DNA from: a virus
IMG/VR virus record: IMGVR_UViG_3300020281_000132
Coordinates: 1 to 23,017 of that record
Length of the DNA: 23,017 bases
Reading direction: 5' to 3' (one strand)
A program made the position numbers and the translations under genes. Under the pieces are notes generated by a model. That model was given only the letters and a program-made list of their open reading frames with translations. It was not told the origin of the DNA and did not search any database. Shown in pieces: positions 1 to 9,339 of the stretch (the first letter of the stretch is position 1; each line of letters opens with the position of its first letter).

Positions 1-2
1 AT

Positions 3-515
3 ATAATATCTCAACCTTATCCTATAAAAACAGCAAAGTGGGAAACTTTATTTACAAAAATAAAGGATGGACGGGTTACAAAACCTGAACAGTGCGGACA
101 AAACATGAATCAATACCCAATTTTATTAAAAGATGAAGAGCATGATATTTCAGTAGAGGATGGGGTTGTTGAAGTGACCCATGCACCAACTGGCTGTATG
201 TTAATTAAAAGAGATGTCTTTTCCAAACTAATAGATAAGTACCCTAATATGGATATAAAACAAAAAACTGTTATAGATGGAGAGTTTATAGATAGACCTC
301 ATTTTTATGCTTTTTTTGATACATATTATGACACACAATCAAAAAGATACTTTGGTGAAGACTTTGCTTTCTGTCGTTTGTGGAAAAACATCGGTGGTAA
401 AATGTATTGTTATATTAATGACTACATAACTCATGTAGGTGAATTTCAGTATACAGGTAGACTTTTAGACGAGATGACAAAGCAAGGTGTTGAAAAACCT
501 TGTGATACAGAGTAG
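3..515 (+). CDS. Glycosyltransferase-like protein, C-terminal part (cut by left edge)
   Basis: The reading frame is open from the left edge without a stop, so the first visible ATG (105) is internal and the true start lies outside the window. About 170 residues are visible. They carry blocks I recognise from a phage and marine family of GT-A-like (ANP1/family 2-like) glycosyltransferases: PYPIKTAKWE near the start, then APTGCMLIKRDVF, then FFDT, then the GEDFAFCRLWKNIGGK block, and a terminal THVGEF. In such enzymes the E-D-x-x-F-C-x-R/L-W part is near the acceptor and metal site. Such proteins often sit beside structural genes and may glycosylate virion or host surface components; that role is inference. 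The stop is followed by a 30-base gap and a strong ribosome binding site for the next gene. Confidence 0.65.
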   Translation: MISQPYPIKTAKWETLFTKIKDGRVTKPEQCGQNMNQYPILLKDEEHDISVEDGVVEVTHAPTGCMLIKRDVFSKLIDKYPNMDIKQKTVIDGEFIDRPHFYAFFDTYYDTQSKRYFGEDFAFCRLWKNIGGKMYCYINDYITHVGEFQYTGRLLDEMTKQGVEKPCDTE

Positions 516-545
516 AATAACAGTATTTAAATAGGAGATTTTTTT

Positions 546-1445
546 ATGGCCTTACAAGGACTCATGTTACCCATTCTTATAGGTGGTGGGATTGGAGCCG
601 TCTCAGCTTTAGCAAGAGGTGAATCAACAAGAAATGTTTTTAAATCAATGGGGTTAGGTGCTTTATTTGCCGGTATTGGCGGAGCACTATTTAAAGGAGC
701 TGGTTTAGGTGGTGGAACACCTGCGGTTCAAGCAGCAGGAGGTCTTGACGCAGAGGCTGCTAGAGCTTTGACACAAGAATTTGGTACAGAGGCTGCCATG
801 AATTTAGCACAACAAACGGCACAAGCACCCCTAACAACAATGCAGTCAATCGGTATAGGTACTACAGCCGGTGCTTTGGGCGATTCAATGGCAATGACTA
901 GACCAACTATGGAACAACAGCTTGCAAGCGCGTCACCTTATTCTGAAGAAGATTATGCAATGGCTTATTCTAAGGCAAGAGATAATTTATCGGGTATTAC
1001 TGAACGAGCACCTGTTGAGCCAGCATTAGCTGCTCCACCCGCAAACCAACAACAAGCTTTATATGATTTTCAATCTCCAAGATATCAATTAGCACAAGGA
1101 GGTATAGTTGATGCTATGCCTAAATATAGAGAGGGTGGTGTAAATTATCTACCAAGTAAAACAGATCACGATGAGTCTGATGCTACAAATTACGTAAGAG
1201 CTATGGGTTATGTTGAAGATGGTTCAGGTAACGGCGACAAAGATGAAGATACTATGTTAGCACAACTTGCAGATGGTGAATTTGTATCACGTGCAGATGC
1301 CATTTTAGGTGCGGGTATTATGTCAGGTGCTAATCCAAAAGATATGAAAGATATGAGAAGTAAAGGAGCTAAGTTTTTTTATAATCAACAAGATCAGCTC
1401 AAAAGAATTTATGACATTGTAAACGATGGAAGTAAAACAAGTTAG
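546..1445 (+). CDS. Glycine-rich virion-associated protein with DGEFV motif
   Basis: 299 aa, preceded by AGGAG (533-537) at good spacing, which fixes the start. The N-terminus has two hydrophobic, glycine-rich stretches (about residues 7-23 and 34-55) that could insert in or press against a membrane. The middle is Ala/Gln-rich and probably flexible. The C-terminal third has a block common in podovirus structural regions: a GGIVDAMP stretch, an acidic patch, then LADGEFVSRADAILGAG, ending in a charged helix. I know this DGEFV pattern from marine phage virion regions but cannot assign a biochemical role. It opens the virion module and overlaps the next gene by 20 bases, suggesting coupled translation. 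A small tail or internal virion protein is the best guess. Confidence 0.6.
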   Translation: MALQGLMLPILIGGGIGAVSALARGESTRNVFKSMGLGALFAGIGGALFKGAGLGGGTPAVQAAGGLDAEAARALTQEFGTEAAMNLAQQTAQAPLTTMQSIGIGTTAGALGDSMAMTRPTMEQQLASASPYSEEDYAMAYSKARDNLSGITERAPVEPALAAPPANQQQALYDFQSPRYQLAQGGIVDAMPKYREGGVNYLPSKTDHDESDATNYVRAMGYVEDGSGNGDKDEDTMLAQLADGEFVSRADAILGAGIMSGANPKDMKDMRSKGAKFFYNQQDQLKRIYDIVNDGSKTS

Positions 1446-1842
1446 TGTTGAGTGTGTAGATGTTTTTTGGGATAAGGTTAAAAGTTGGATTGAGCGTGTT
1501 GTAAAGCAAACAAATGGCAGGCATACTCTTGAAACAACATATAATCTCTTAAAACAAGGAACTATGACTATGTTTCTAATCACTCACAAAAAAAAAATAA
1601 CAGCTGTGGTGGTGACACAAAAAGTTTACTATCCAGCAAGAAACGCATTAGGCTTTTTATTTATTGGAGGTAGTCAAGTTTGTAAACATTTAAAAAAAAT
1701 TGAAGAGTTTTTTATTGAATATGCACGAAGTTTAAATTTGGATATAATTGAGTGTTTAGGAAGAAAAGGTTGGATGAAAGTTTTAAAAGAACAGAAACAA
1801 ACAATGAAATTGACAGGATATGCATATGAGATTTTTGCTTAA
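1426..1842 (+). CDS. GNAT-fold-like protein, gp13-like internal virion candidate
   Basis: 138 aa. The central and C-terminal parts read like a degenerate GNAT acetyltransferase fold: strands MFLITHKKKITAVVV and ALGFLFIGG, a helix with KKIEEFFIEYARSLNLDIIE, then a GRKGWMKVLKE segment and a last strand YAYEIF. The acetyl-CoA loop Q/RxxGxG/A is not evident, so catalysis is doubtful. T7 internal virion protein gp13 has the same length (138 aa) and a GNAT-like C-terminal half, and lies just before the internal core genes, as here. Equivalence to gp13 is inference from position, length and fold pattern. The gene starts inside the preceding gene. It carries a run of ten A (1588-1597) inside the coding frame, which could allow slippage. 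Confidence 0.6.
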   Translation: MEVKQVSVECVDVFWDKVKSWIERVVKQTNGRHTLETTYNLLKQGTMTMFLITHKKKITAVVVTQKVYYPARNALGFLFIGGSQVCKHLKKIEEFFIEYARSLNLDIIECLGRKGWMKVLKEQKQTMKLTGYAYEIFA

Positions 1843-2911
1843 ATTAATACCAAACAAATTAAAAATTTGGCTTTTAAATATTTTATATAAAGATATTGCT
1901 GGTAAAGGAACATGTGGTGACACAGAGTTAGCTCACATTAACAAAGATGAAGCTCTACTTCTAAAATTAGCGGGTGGTTCAGGCACAATAAATGAATGCA
2001 CAGGATTAAGACAATATGGTAAAGGTGGTGGAGGTAGTGCACCAGCTCCAGCTCCAGCTCCGTCTGCACCTGAAAAACAAACAACTATTTCTCGTGAAGC
2101 TCCTGAAATTGAAGCTAGAAAACTTGCTTTATACGATGAAGCGATAGAACTTTCAAAAGTTCCAATAGCTGTGCCTAGTTATCAAACAGCAGGACCTTCT
2201 CCTCTTGAACAACAAGGTTTTCAGGTTGCAGGAACAGTTGGTGTGGGTTTACCGGCACTTCAACAAGGTGTAGGTGCTTTGACACAAGCAGGCACACAAG
2301 CTATGTCATTACCTGACATTGAGGCTTTTTTCAATCCTTATGAACGATATACAATTGATGAAATTAACAGACAAGCAGCTATGAAACAAAATGCTTTATC
2401 AGCTCAAGCTGTTGCAGGTGGTGCGTTTGGTGGGGGGCGAGAGGGTGTACAACGTGCCGAGCAAGAGAGAGCACGTTTGCAGACATTAGGTCAATTACGT
2501 GGACAAGGCTTTCAAGCTGCTTTAGGTGCTGCGCAACAGCAACAAGCTTTTCAACAACAAGCATTGTTAAATCAAGCTAAGGGTTTTTCTGACCTTGCTA
2601 ACCAACAACAACAAATGCAACAACGAGATATTCAAAGTCAATTACAAGCTGGCGCAATACAAAGAGATATTGCACAAAGAGCCTTGACTGCTGAAAGACA
2701 AACAGATGTAGCAAGAGCTTACGAACCATTTCAGAGAATAGAATTTCAAAAAGGTATCATGACTGCCCTACCAACAGCTGCTTCGCAAGTCACAGCCGGA
2801 ACTGGTCCTGGTGTTAATCCTTTTGCTCAAGCTATAGGTGCAGGTGTAGGTGCTTACAAAGCGTTTGATCTTTTAGGTGGCACAGGTATTTCCGGTGGTG
2901 GTAAGGCATGA
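1826..2911 (+). CDS. Gln/Ala-rich phage structural protein
   Basis: 361 aa from ATG 1826. An ATG at 1820 is in frame, but AGGA (1815-1818) sits only one base from it and seven bases from 1826, so 1826 is preferred. The N-terminus (MRFLLKLIPNK...) leads into a module around GDTELAH, LAGGSGT and TGLRQYGKG that I recognise as recurrent in marine phage tail or internal proteins. A Pro/Ala linker (APAPAPAP) follows, then long helical Gln/Ala-rich sequence (about residues 170-300) with Q-runs, probably extended or coiled-coil. The C-terminus is glycine-rich (GAGVGAYKAFDLLGG). It lies just upstream of two giant virion proteins, so an internal core or tail-lumen role analogous to T7 gp14 is likely, though I see no direct homology. 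It overlaps its neighbours by 17 and 4 bases. Confidence 0.6.
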   Translation: MRFLLKLIPNKLKIWLLNILYKDIAGKGTCGDTELAHINKDEALLLKLAGGSGTINECTGLRQYGKGGGGSAPAPAPAPSAPEKQTTISREAPEIEARKLALYDEAIELSKVPIAVPSYQTAGPSPLEQQGFQVAGTVGVGLPALQQGVGALTQAGTQAMSLPDIEAFFNPYERYTIDEINRQAAMKQNALSAQAVAGGAFGGGREGVQRAEQERARLQTLGQLRGQGFQAALGAAQQQQAFQQQALLNQAKGFSDLANQQQQMQQRDIQSQLQAGAIQRDIAQRALTAERQTDVARAYEPFQRIEFQKGIMTALPTAASQVTAGTGPGVNPFAQAIGAGVGAYKAFDLLGGTGISGGGKA

Positions 2912-5481
2912 GCAAAGTATTAAAAAGAAAATTATTTAGGCACAAGTATCAAACAACCACGAACCAAGTGCCAGGCTACCGAGCAGGTGCCTTTTTAGAC
3001 ACTCTAAGAACACTTGCTAATGTTGCTACTCCTTACACACAGGGCGCAAGAATGTTTGCACAACCTTTGATGCAACGTGGTGTTCAATTTGGTCAAAAAG
3101 TTGCTGAATCACCAGCAGGAAAATTAGCAGGCAGAGGTATTAAACGTTTAGGAGAAAATCGTTTTGTAAGAGGTCTAGGTAACGTAATTTCTGCAGCTGC
3201 CCCTATAGGTGCTGTTGGTTATGGTGCTAAAACTTTATACGATTTAGGACAATCTGGTGTGGCTGCTAGTCGTGGTGACTTTGATCAAGCCAAAACAGAA
3301 TTAGGTGAAGCTGCAGATTCAGCTATAACAGCGGCTTACAATATACCATTTGTAAGAAAAGGTGCACAATTGTATTCAAAAGCTGGAAAATATTTAGGTT
3401 TGCCCGGAGAAGGTAGAGGTTTAAGAAGACTTGCTCAAACTGTAACACCAAAATTTACTAAAAGCTTTTTGGGAGGCGCTGGTTTTGAGGCAGGTTTAGT
3501 TGGTGCAGATGCTGCTTTACCTGATTATGAACCAAATCTTTTTGAAGAGAAACCAAGGGCGCATAATTTATTTCCTCCAACACCAGAAGATGAGGCAAAA
3601 TTAGATGGCACTAACAACAATGTTTTGACACAACAAACAGGAGAGACAACAGAGACTGATAGACAAGCTGTGGTTGGTGAAGGTGAACAATCAGCAGTAG
3701 AAAAAAACGCATCTAGTGAACAAGAACTCGCTAACCCTAATGTGTTAGGTAGAGATGTATTGACAGCAAGTCGTGATGAACGCAACAAAAATGTTGTTCT
3801 AAGAGAAGAAAACCCAAAATTATACGAAGACATAATGGCAGGGAAAGATGGTGCTTTAACAAAAGAAATGCAAAACCAGTTTGACGAACAGTATGCAGAT
3901 GCTAACGCACAAACCTATTCTAAACGAACAGATCCATATTCAACAGTTCAGACTGATTTAACAACTTTGGGTAATGAATTACAAAAAGCTGAATACGATA
4001 ACAGTAAAGCTATGGCTTTAGTGGATAAATATGCAAAGACCATTGATGACAAAAAGAAACAAAGTTTTGAAGAGTACAGAAAAAGATATCAAGAAATGAC
4101 CGGTGATGATGGCACAAATAATTACAGAGATTTAGCTATGTTTAAATGGGCTATGCGTATGATGAGTGGTAAGACCACACAAACAGGTATGGGTGGTTTT
4201 TTTGATATACTTGGTAGATCATCTTCCGCGCTTGCTGATGATATATTAGCTATTGATCAAAGTGAAAAAGCACAAAGAAGAGCATTAGCTGATAGATATA
4301 TGAATTATGAAGCACTATTTGATCAACAAAAAGATCAACAACTGTATAATATATTTACTCAAAAATTAGGACTTATTCAAAATGTTCAAGAGAAAAAATT
4401 CTTATCGGACCAAGACATGATAGATAAAATGTTTGAAATAAATAAATTACAGATTGAAGCTAGAACAGATGCGGCAAAATTACAAAATGAAGCTTTTAAA
4501 AATTATTTTAAAGTGGGTGATGGGACTACATATAAACTGCCAGATGCTAATGTTTTTGGTGGTGAAAGAATGATTACCCTTTATCAAAACGATCAAAAAG
4601 TACCTATGTTTTTTAATCCAGCAAAGGGAAAATTAGAACCTTTTATGATAAATGGAAAACTTGCTGACATAGATAAATTATCTAAAGTAGAATATAACGC
4701 AACGAAGTTAGCTGAAATCTTTGATCAAATGAAGTCAATTGATGAAGCTATGCGTTATTCGGATCAGTTTAAAAAAATTACTAGTGAAGAGGGGTTTGGT
4801 GATGGTATTATTGGTTTATCTGGTAGCGTAGAGCTTTTATTAGAAAACTTAGGTGATGTTCTTACCCAGTTGCCTGTTGCTGGACCAAGTTTAGCAAAGT
4901 TTTTAGGTCATAGTGAACTTTCTTCTATGATGGTTGGTGGAGATAATTCAGCATTCAAACAACAATTAGCTAAAATTTCAGATCCAAAGGAAGCTGCAGA
5001 AATTTTAAAGCGTTACGATGACGATATAGGTCGGGTTACTAATAGAAGTTATGTTTTAAAGGTTGCAAAAGACAGAGGTATTGCTGCCGATGATGAAGCA
5101 AAATTAGCGGCTTTATCACAATTATTAATTATTGAGCAAAGAATGAAATATAATGTAGCGCACGCAAACAAGGCCGGTGATAGACTTGCAGTTTCAGATA
5201 TTAAAAGTGCTGAAGGAAGAACTCAGATATTTACAATATTTAAATCAAGAAGAATTATTAAGAAAAACTATGAAAACTTTGGCATTGAAATGACGGGTAC
5301 CTTTGCAAAACAGTTTGATAAGTGGAAACAATTCGGTGGTGATCCAAATGCGATTGCAAGAGCTTTTCATGACAATGCGTTTGTTAAAGCACTTTTGGCT
5401 GAACAAGATATGAAAATTGAACAAGTTGGAACAGAGGAAGAAATATTGGAAAGATTAAAACAACAAGGTTTACTGAGGTAA
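2908..5481 (+). CDS. Large internal virion / DNA ejection protein (857 aa)
   Basis: Starts in a 4-base ATGA overlap with the preceding stop. The N-terminus is basic (KVLKRKLFRHK). Residues about 87-110 form a Gly/Ala-rich hydrophobic stretch (GNVISAAAPIGAVGYGAK) able to enter a membrane. Residues about 205-290 are acidic, Glu/Thr/Asn-rich and likely disordered. The rest is predominantly helical with many charged and Gln residues. No enzyme signature such as a lytic transglycosylase ExxxS motif stands out. Size, composition and position right before the 1069-aa protein match the internal core or ejection proteins of T7-like phages (gp15/gp16 slot). I infer that it is packed in the capsid and ejected into the host envelope. 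It could alternatively be a tail-interior protein. Confidence 0.6.
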   Translation: MSKVLKRKLFRHKYQTTTNQVPGYRAGAFLDTLRTLANVATPYTQGARMFAQPLMQRGVQFGQKVAESPAGKLAGRGIKRLGENRFVRGLGNVISAAAPIGAVGYGAKTLYDLGQSGVAASRGDFDQAKTELGEAADSAITAAYNIPFVRKGAQLYSKAGKYLGLPGEGRGLRRLAQTVTPKFTKSFLGGAGFEAGLVGADAALPDYEPNLFEEKPRAHNLFPPTPEDEAKLDGTNNNVLTQQTGETTETDRQAVVGEGEQSAVEKNASSEQELANPNVLGRDVLTASRDERNKNVVLREENPKLYEDIMAGKDGALTKEMQNQFDEQYADANAQTYSKRTDPYSTVQTDLTTLGNELQKAEYDNSKAMALVDKYAKTIDDKKKQSFEEYRKRYQEMTGDDGTNNYRDLAMFKWAMRMMSGKTTQTGMGGFFDILGRSSSALADDILAIDQSEKAQRRALADRYMNYEALFDQQKDQQLYNIFTQKLGLIQNVQEKKFLSDQDMIDKMFEINKLQIEARTDAAKLQNEAFKNYFKVGDGTTYKLPDANVFGGERMITLYQNDQKVPMFFNPAKGKLEPFMINGKLADIDKLSKVEYNATKLAEIFDQMKSIDEAMRYSDQFKKITSEEGFGDGIIGLSGSVELLLENLGDVLTQLPVAGPSLAKFLGHSELSSMMVGGDNSAFKQQLAKISDPKEAAEILKRYDDDIGRVTNRSYVLKVAKDRGIAADDEAKLAALSQLLIIEQRMKYNVAHANKAGDRLAVSDIKSAEGRTQIFTIFKSRRIIKKNYENFGIEMTGTFAKQFDKWKQFGGDPNAIARAFHDNAFVKALLAEQDMKIEQVGTEEEILERLKQQGLLR

Positions 5482-5484
5482 ATT

Positions 5485-8400
5485 ATGGATTTAGATCAAT
5501 TACAAGAATCATTTGATAAATTTGAGTTTGACCCTACGCAACACACTCCTGAACAGTTAGCAACAATTAACCAAGCTTTTCAAGGGGGTGTTCTTAAAAA
5601 TTTTAAAAACGTAGGTCAGTATGAATCTGTTAGAAAATCAGCACAATCTAATATTGCAGCAGGTATAGAAAAAGCTGAAGAAACAGTGCCTGGAATTAAT
5701 GTTCCGGGTGTTGGTCAAATTATGACTGAAAGAGCAAGTTATGAAACAGCTGTTGATGTTGCAGGGTCTTTAACGCCTTATGTGATGGATCGTAAAAAAT
5801 TAATTGAGGCGTTTGATCCTACAACAAGTAATCAATTTGGTGTTAATTATAGGAAAGGTTTTGCTAAAACAACAGCCGACATGGCTGACAAACTAAGTAA
5901 AATACCTTTTGTAAAACGTTTTGGTTTACCAGGAAGATTATTTGCAAGAACAGTTGGAGCACTTGCAAACGCAGCCAATAAGACAGATGATTTTTTACGT
6001 TTTGGTGCAACACAAGCCGCTCGGACAGAGTTAAAATCTGTGGTAGGAGGTAGCTTAGGTGCAGGTGCTGGCTCCGCGATGTTTGATGTTGTAAACAATT
6101 TTCAAGATGATGTAGCTGTTGGTGTACAGTATGATTTAGCCGATGTTTCACAAAAAGAAATTGATGCTTTACCTCCAGTACAAAGAACTTTTGCGCACTC
6201 TATGGAAGCTATGAAAAATTCACTATTATGGGCAGGTGGTATGAATGCTTTTGTACAAACTGCAGGCATAACAGCAAAAGCTTTTGCTAAATTTTTAACA
6301 GGAACAGGCACACCACAATCAAAAGAAATTGCAGAAGAGGCCAAAAAAAGAGGTATTAACCTTAATTTAGGTCAAGTAGCAAATGACAATACAGTACTAG
6401 GTAAATTTGTAAAAACATATTTTGAAACTTTGGGTATTATGCCCGGTGTTTCTGTAGTGGGTAGAACACAAAGATTAAAACAAGACAAAAAAGTAGCTGA
6501 GTCTATGTTTGATTTTGCAGAAAATTTTGCACCTGTAACAACCACACGTTTATTAGGTTATGAGGCTTTAGATGTCATAGATAATAATTATGTTCAGTTT
6601 ATGAATTTGATTGACGAAAGTTTTAAATCTTTAAAAAATTCAGCTGAAAAGTTTGATAACCCAAGAATGATACCAACTAATAAGTTAAGAGAGATGGCTT
6701 CTAATTATATGGGTGAGTTACAAAGTGCAGAACTCAAAGGTTTAAATTTGTCTGAAGATAAAAACTTTCAAAAAATCCTAGTAAAGAATCAACCTATCAA
6801 CGCTTTGTATCTAAAATTCGGTGAAAAAGGGATATTTGATGAAAAAACTTTTTTAACACCACTTGAGTTTTTACAACTTAGAAAAGATATTACAGCAGCA
6901 GTAAAAGCCTCACCAAACAATAGAAGTATATTAGAAGCTGCTACCGGATTGAGAAGAGCTTTAGATCAAGATTTTGCTTCAGTAGGACAAAAAGAAGTTC
7001 AAAAGGAAATACTTGAAAAAAGTCCTTTTTTGCAGGGTAAGACATTTACTAATGCAACAGAAAAAGACAAGTTTGTTAAAGAACAAACAGATGAATTAGC
7101 TGCTTTTGGTAAAGATTTAGTTACAAAGTTTCAAATGTACTCGGCAATAACCTCTCCTTTTGAAAGTATGACAGCTAAACAATTACAGGACTTTGGCGAT
7201 TACCTGTTTACAGCAAAATCAGAATTAGGTATTAAAGGTAAGGGTAAACACCCTAGTGAAATGTTTGATACAGTAATAACACAAATTTTACGTGATGGAT
7301 CGCCAGAAGCACTTAATGAATTAAGGTTTTTAGTAGGAGCTACTGACAAACAATTTACTAGAAAAGTAAAAGTTAAAACACCTGAAGGTAAAATTGTTGA
7401 AGAACAAATGCAAATTGGTGAAAATTTTATGAACAGGTTAACCTCTCGTTTTATTTATGACGCCTTCTTTAAATCTTTTGCGAGACAACCTGATGAAGCA
7501 GTAGCAAGAAACATGGATTTATTTAAAAAGTTACAAGAGCAAGATATGATGAAAGGTACTTTTGCTGATGAAATTTTAAACGCAACCGGAACTCAGGACA
7601 TATCTAAATTAAAAAAAATTCAAGCAGAAAAAACAATGGCTAATAATGTTGAACGAATTAGAAAAGATCAAATAGAAGTTGATCTAGCTCCTGATAAATT
7701 AGGTGAGTTTGAAGGTGTTGAAAAACTAAGACAAAATTTGGGATTAACAAAAGCAGATGGTAGTATAAACCAAGCTGGTAGAGAAAAACTTGAGATATTG
7801 TTTGGTACAGGTCAAAAAGGCAAAGATCATTTAAACGATCTTGAAAAGTTTCTTGATACACTTGACACACATTATTCACAAGCTATAGGCGATAGTAGTA
7901 AATTTTTAACAAGAAGAATTGGGTTGGTGGGTTTATCTATAGGTGCAGGTACTATAGGTGCTCTGACAGGTGGTATAGGAGTAGGTTTTACTGGTTTAAT
8001 TTTAACACCATTATTGTTAAGAGGTGCAGGTAAATTAATAGCTGACCCTAAATACATGAAAGCTTTACTTGATGTGTACACCCCTGACGAAAGATATAAA
8101 ATGCTAGGTAAATTGAATCCCTTAGAGCCGTTAGGTAAATATTTGTCACCATCCAAAAGACGTTCATTAGGTATCTTGTTAAATTATTTTAAAAGTGATG
8201 AAGATGAAGTTGATGTGGATCCAGCAAAAATGACAGCGGAACAAATACGAGACTATTTATTTGGTAAAAAAACTTTAATAGATAATACATCTTTACAAAT
8301 GTCAGACTTGCCACCAAATATGAAAAAGAGAATGTTTCCTGATGCATACTTATATGAAAGAGCAAGTCTTGAAGATAAGGCTAAATATGATGAGATGATG

Positions 8401-8694
8401 AGAGGTGGAATGAATGCTTTGGCATTTACAAACGCAGTAGAAGATGCAGATAATGAACAAGCTGCAGCCACACAGCAAACACTTAATGCTTTAAGCCTTG
8501 ATGCTCAAATTAGAAACCCTCAAAGAACGGGTTTGATGCAGATGACACCAACACAACAAACACAGCCAGAAGCTCAACCCACACAACCTACACAACCTAC
8601 AGGAACACAAATGAACAGGCAAGGTTTATTTGCAACCTTGTTTCCAAATGATCCTTATGGTAATTTACTAGCACAAGGAAGACAAAATGCCTGA
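5485..8694 (+). CDS. Giant internal virion protein (1069 aa), gp16-slot
   Basis: The start is set by GAGG (5475-5478) six bases upstream and lies three bases after the previous stop. This is the largest gene of the window. The N-terminal half is helical with an Ala/Gly hydrophobic patch near residues 185-205. A long glycine-zipper-like hydrophobic region lies at about residues 812-845 (GLVGLSIGAG... then GVGFTGLILTPLLL), the best transmembrane candidate, followed by an ADPKYMKALLDVYTPDE block. The C-terminal tail is Gln/Pro/Thr-rich with TQPTQPTQ repeats and ends in LFPNDPYGNLLAQ, a type of ending I know from other marine phage internal proteins. Membrane-penetrating DNA ejection is the likely role, by analogy with T7 gp16. 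I see no lysozyme or transglycosylase catalytic motif. Confidence 0.6.
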   Translation: MDLDQLQESFDKFEFDPTQHTPEQLATINQAFQGGVLKNFKNVGQYESVRKSAQSNIAAGIEKAEETVPGINVPGVGQIMTERASYETAVDVAGSLTPYVMDRKKLIEAFDPTTSNQFGVNYRKGFAKTTADMADKLSKIPFVKRFGLPGRLFARTVGALANAANKTDDFLRFGATQAARTELKSVVGGSLGAGAGSAMFDVVNNFQDDVAVGVQYDLADVSQKEIDALPPVQRTFAHSMEAMKNSLLWAGGMNAFVQTAGITAKAFAKFLTGTGTPQSKEIAEEAKKRGINLNLGQVANDNTVLGKFVKTYFETLGIMPGVSVVGRTQRLKQDKKVAESMFDFAENFAPVTTTRLLGYEALDVIDNNYVQFMNLIDESFKSLKNSAEKFDNPRMIPTNKLREMASNYMGELQSAELKGLNLSEDKNFQKILVKNQPINALYLKFGEKGIFDEKTFLTPLEFLQLRKDITAAVKASPNNRSILEAATGLRRALDQDFASVGQKEVQKEILEKSPFLQGKTFTNATEKDKFVKEQTDELAAFGKDLVTKFQMYSAITSPFESMTAKQLQDFGDYLFTAKSELGIKGKGKHPSEMFDTVITQILRDGSPEALNELRFLVGATDKQFTRKVKVKTPEGKIVEEQMQIGENFMNRLTSRFIYDAFFKSFARQPDEAVARNMDLFKKLQEQDMMKGTFADEILNATGTQDISKLKKIQAEKTMANNVERIRKDQIEVDLAPDKLGEFEGVEKLRQNLGLTKADGSINQAGREKLEILFGTGQKGKDHLNDLEKFLDTLDTHYSQAIGDSSKFLTRRIGLVGLSIGAGTIGALTGGIGVGFTGLILTPLLLRGAGKLIADPKYMKALLDVYTPDERYKMLGKLNPLEPLGKYLSPSKRRSLGILLNYFKSDEDEVDVDPAKMTAEQIRDYLFGKKTLIDNTSLQMSDLPPNMKKRMFPDAYLYERASLEDKAKYDEMMRGGMNALAFTNAVEDADNEQAAATQQTLNALSLDAQIRNPQRTGLMQMTPTQQTQPEAQPTQPTQPTGTQMNRQGLFATLFPNDPYGNLLAQGRQNA

Positions 8695-8908
8695 ACCACG
8701 AACCACGAAAGAACATATAATATCCCTTTACGGACACATTGAGGGTGTTAAAAAAGATGTGAGGACTATACGAGAGAATCACCTTACTCATATTCACGAA
8801 GACATAGATAAACTAGGTGCGAAAGTTGATAAGTTGTTATTTTGGCTCATGAGTGGTATGCTTACCATTATTATAACAATTGTAGGACTAGTCGCATGGA
8901 TCCAATAA
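8687..8908 (+). CDS. Small coiled-coil plus membrane anchor protein, XhlA-like
   Basis: 73 aa. Residues about 8-45 form an amphipathic helix (HIEGVKKDVRTIRENHLTHI) and residues about 51-72 a clear transmembrane segment (MSGMLTIIITIVGLVAWI) at the very C-terminus. This layout, with an NHLxHIxxDIDKL block, matches XhlA/hemolysin-like accessory holin proteins and similar small proteins of marine phages. A role in lysis, or as a membrane-anchored virion or assembly factor, is inferred. No endolysin is visible nearby, so the lysis assignment is tentative. The gene starts in an 8-base overlap with the stop of the 1069-aa gene and is overlapped by 13 bases by the next one, so translation is probably coupled. 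Confidence 0.6.
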   Translation: MPEPRTTKEHIISLYGHIEGVKKDVRTIRENHLTHIHEDIDKLGAKVDKLLFWLMSGMLTIIITIVGLVAWIQ

Positions 8909-9339
8909 GTATTGCAACAACTGCATTTACTGTTATCAAACAGGGTGTTTCAGTAGGAAAAGAATTACACAGTTTATCTGGACAAATAATTAAGTTTGTC
9001 AAACAAATGAGTATTGTAGAAGAAGAACACAAAAAAGAAAAATCAAAATGGTATACATCTTCTAACGAAGAAGCTCTTGATACCTATTTTAAATTAAAAC
9101 AAGTACACGATATGGAAAATCAACTACGAGAAATTTTTATGTTATATGGAGCGCCCAATGCCTGGAGTGAATTTATTGCAATTAGAACAGATATAAAGAA
9201 AAAAAGACAAGCTGCTATAGCGAAAAAGAGAAAAGAAAGAGAGAATTTAATTATGTTATGTGCTTATGCTGCACTTGTAGTTGCTCTTATTGGTTTGGTA
9301 TCCTTATTGTTGATAAACAGTGGTTTGCTTAAAAACTAG
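8896..9339 (+). CDS. Conserved marine phage membrane protein of unknown function
   Basis: 147 aa from ATG 8896. An in-frame ATG at 8842 would add 18 residues lying wholly inside the upstream gene and without family likeness; AGGA at 8884-8887 supports 8896. The N-terminus MDPISIATTAF...GVSVGKE and the central EALDTYFKLKQVHDMENQLRE plus AWSEFIAIR blocks resemble a protein I have seen repeatedly next to structural genes in marine podoviruses. A strongly basic helix (KKKRQAAIAKKRKERE) precedes one C-terminal transmembrane segment, about residues 118-141. Two adjacent genes each with a single C-terminal membrane span could form a lysis or envelope-interaction pair. That is only a positional inference. 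Confidence 0.6.
   Translation: MDPISIATTAFTVIKQGVSVGKELHSLSGQIIKFVKQMSIVEEEHKKEKSKWYTSSNEEALDTYFKLKQVHDMENQLREIFMLYGAPNAWSEFIAIRTDIKKKRQAAIAKKRKERENLIMLCAYAALVVALIGLVSLLLINSGLLKN

Noticed and set aside
3525-8471. Several minus-strand open frames of 70-100 codons opposite the large virion genes (for example 3525-3833, 5847-6098, 5864-6151, 6102-6344, 7872-8156, 8253-8471)
   Set aside because: They lie wholly inside long plus-strand genes, lack ribosome binding sites and family likeness, overlap one another in some cases, and follow from codon bias of the real genes.
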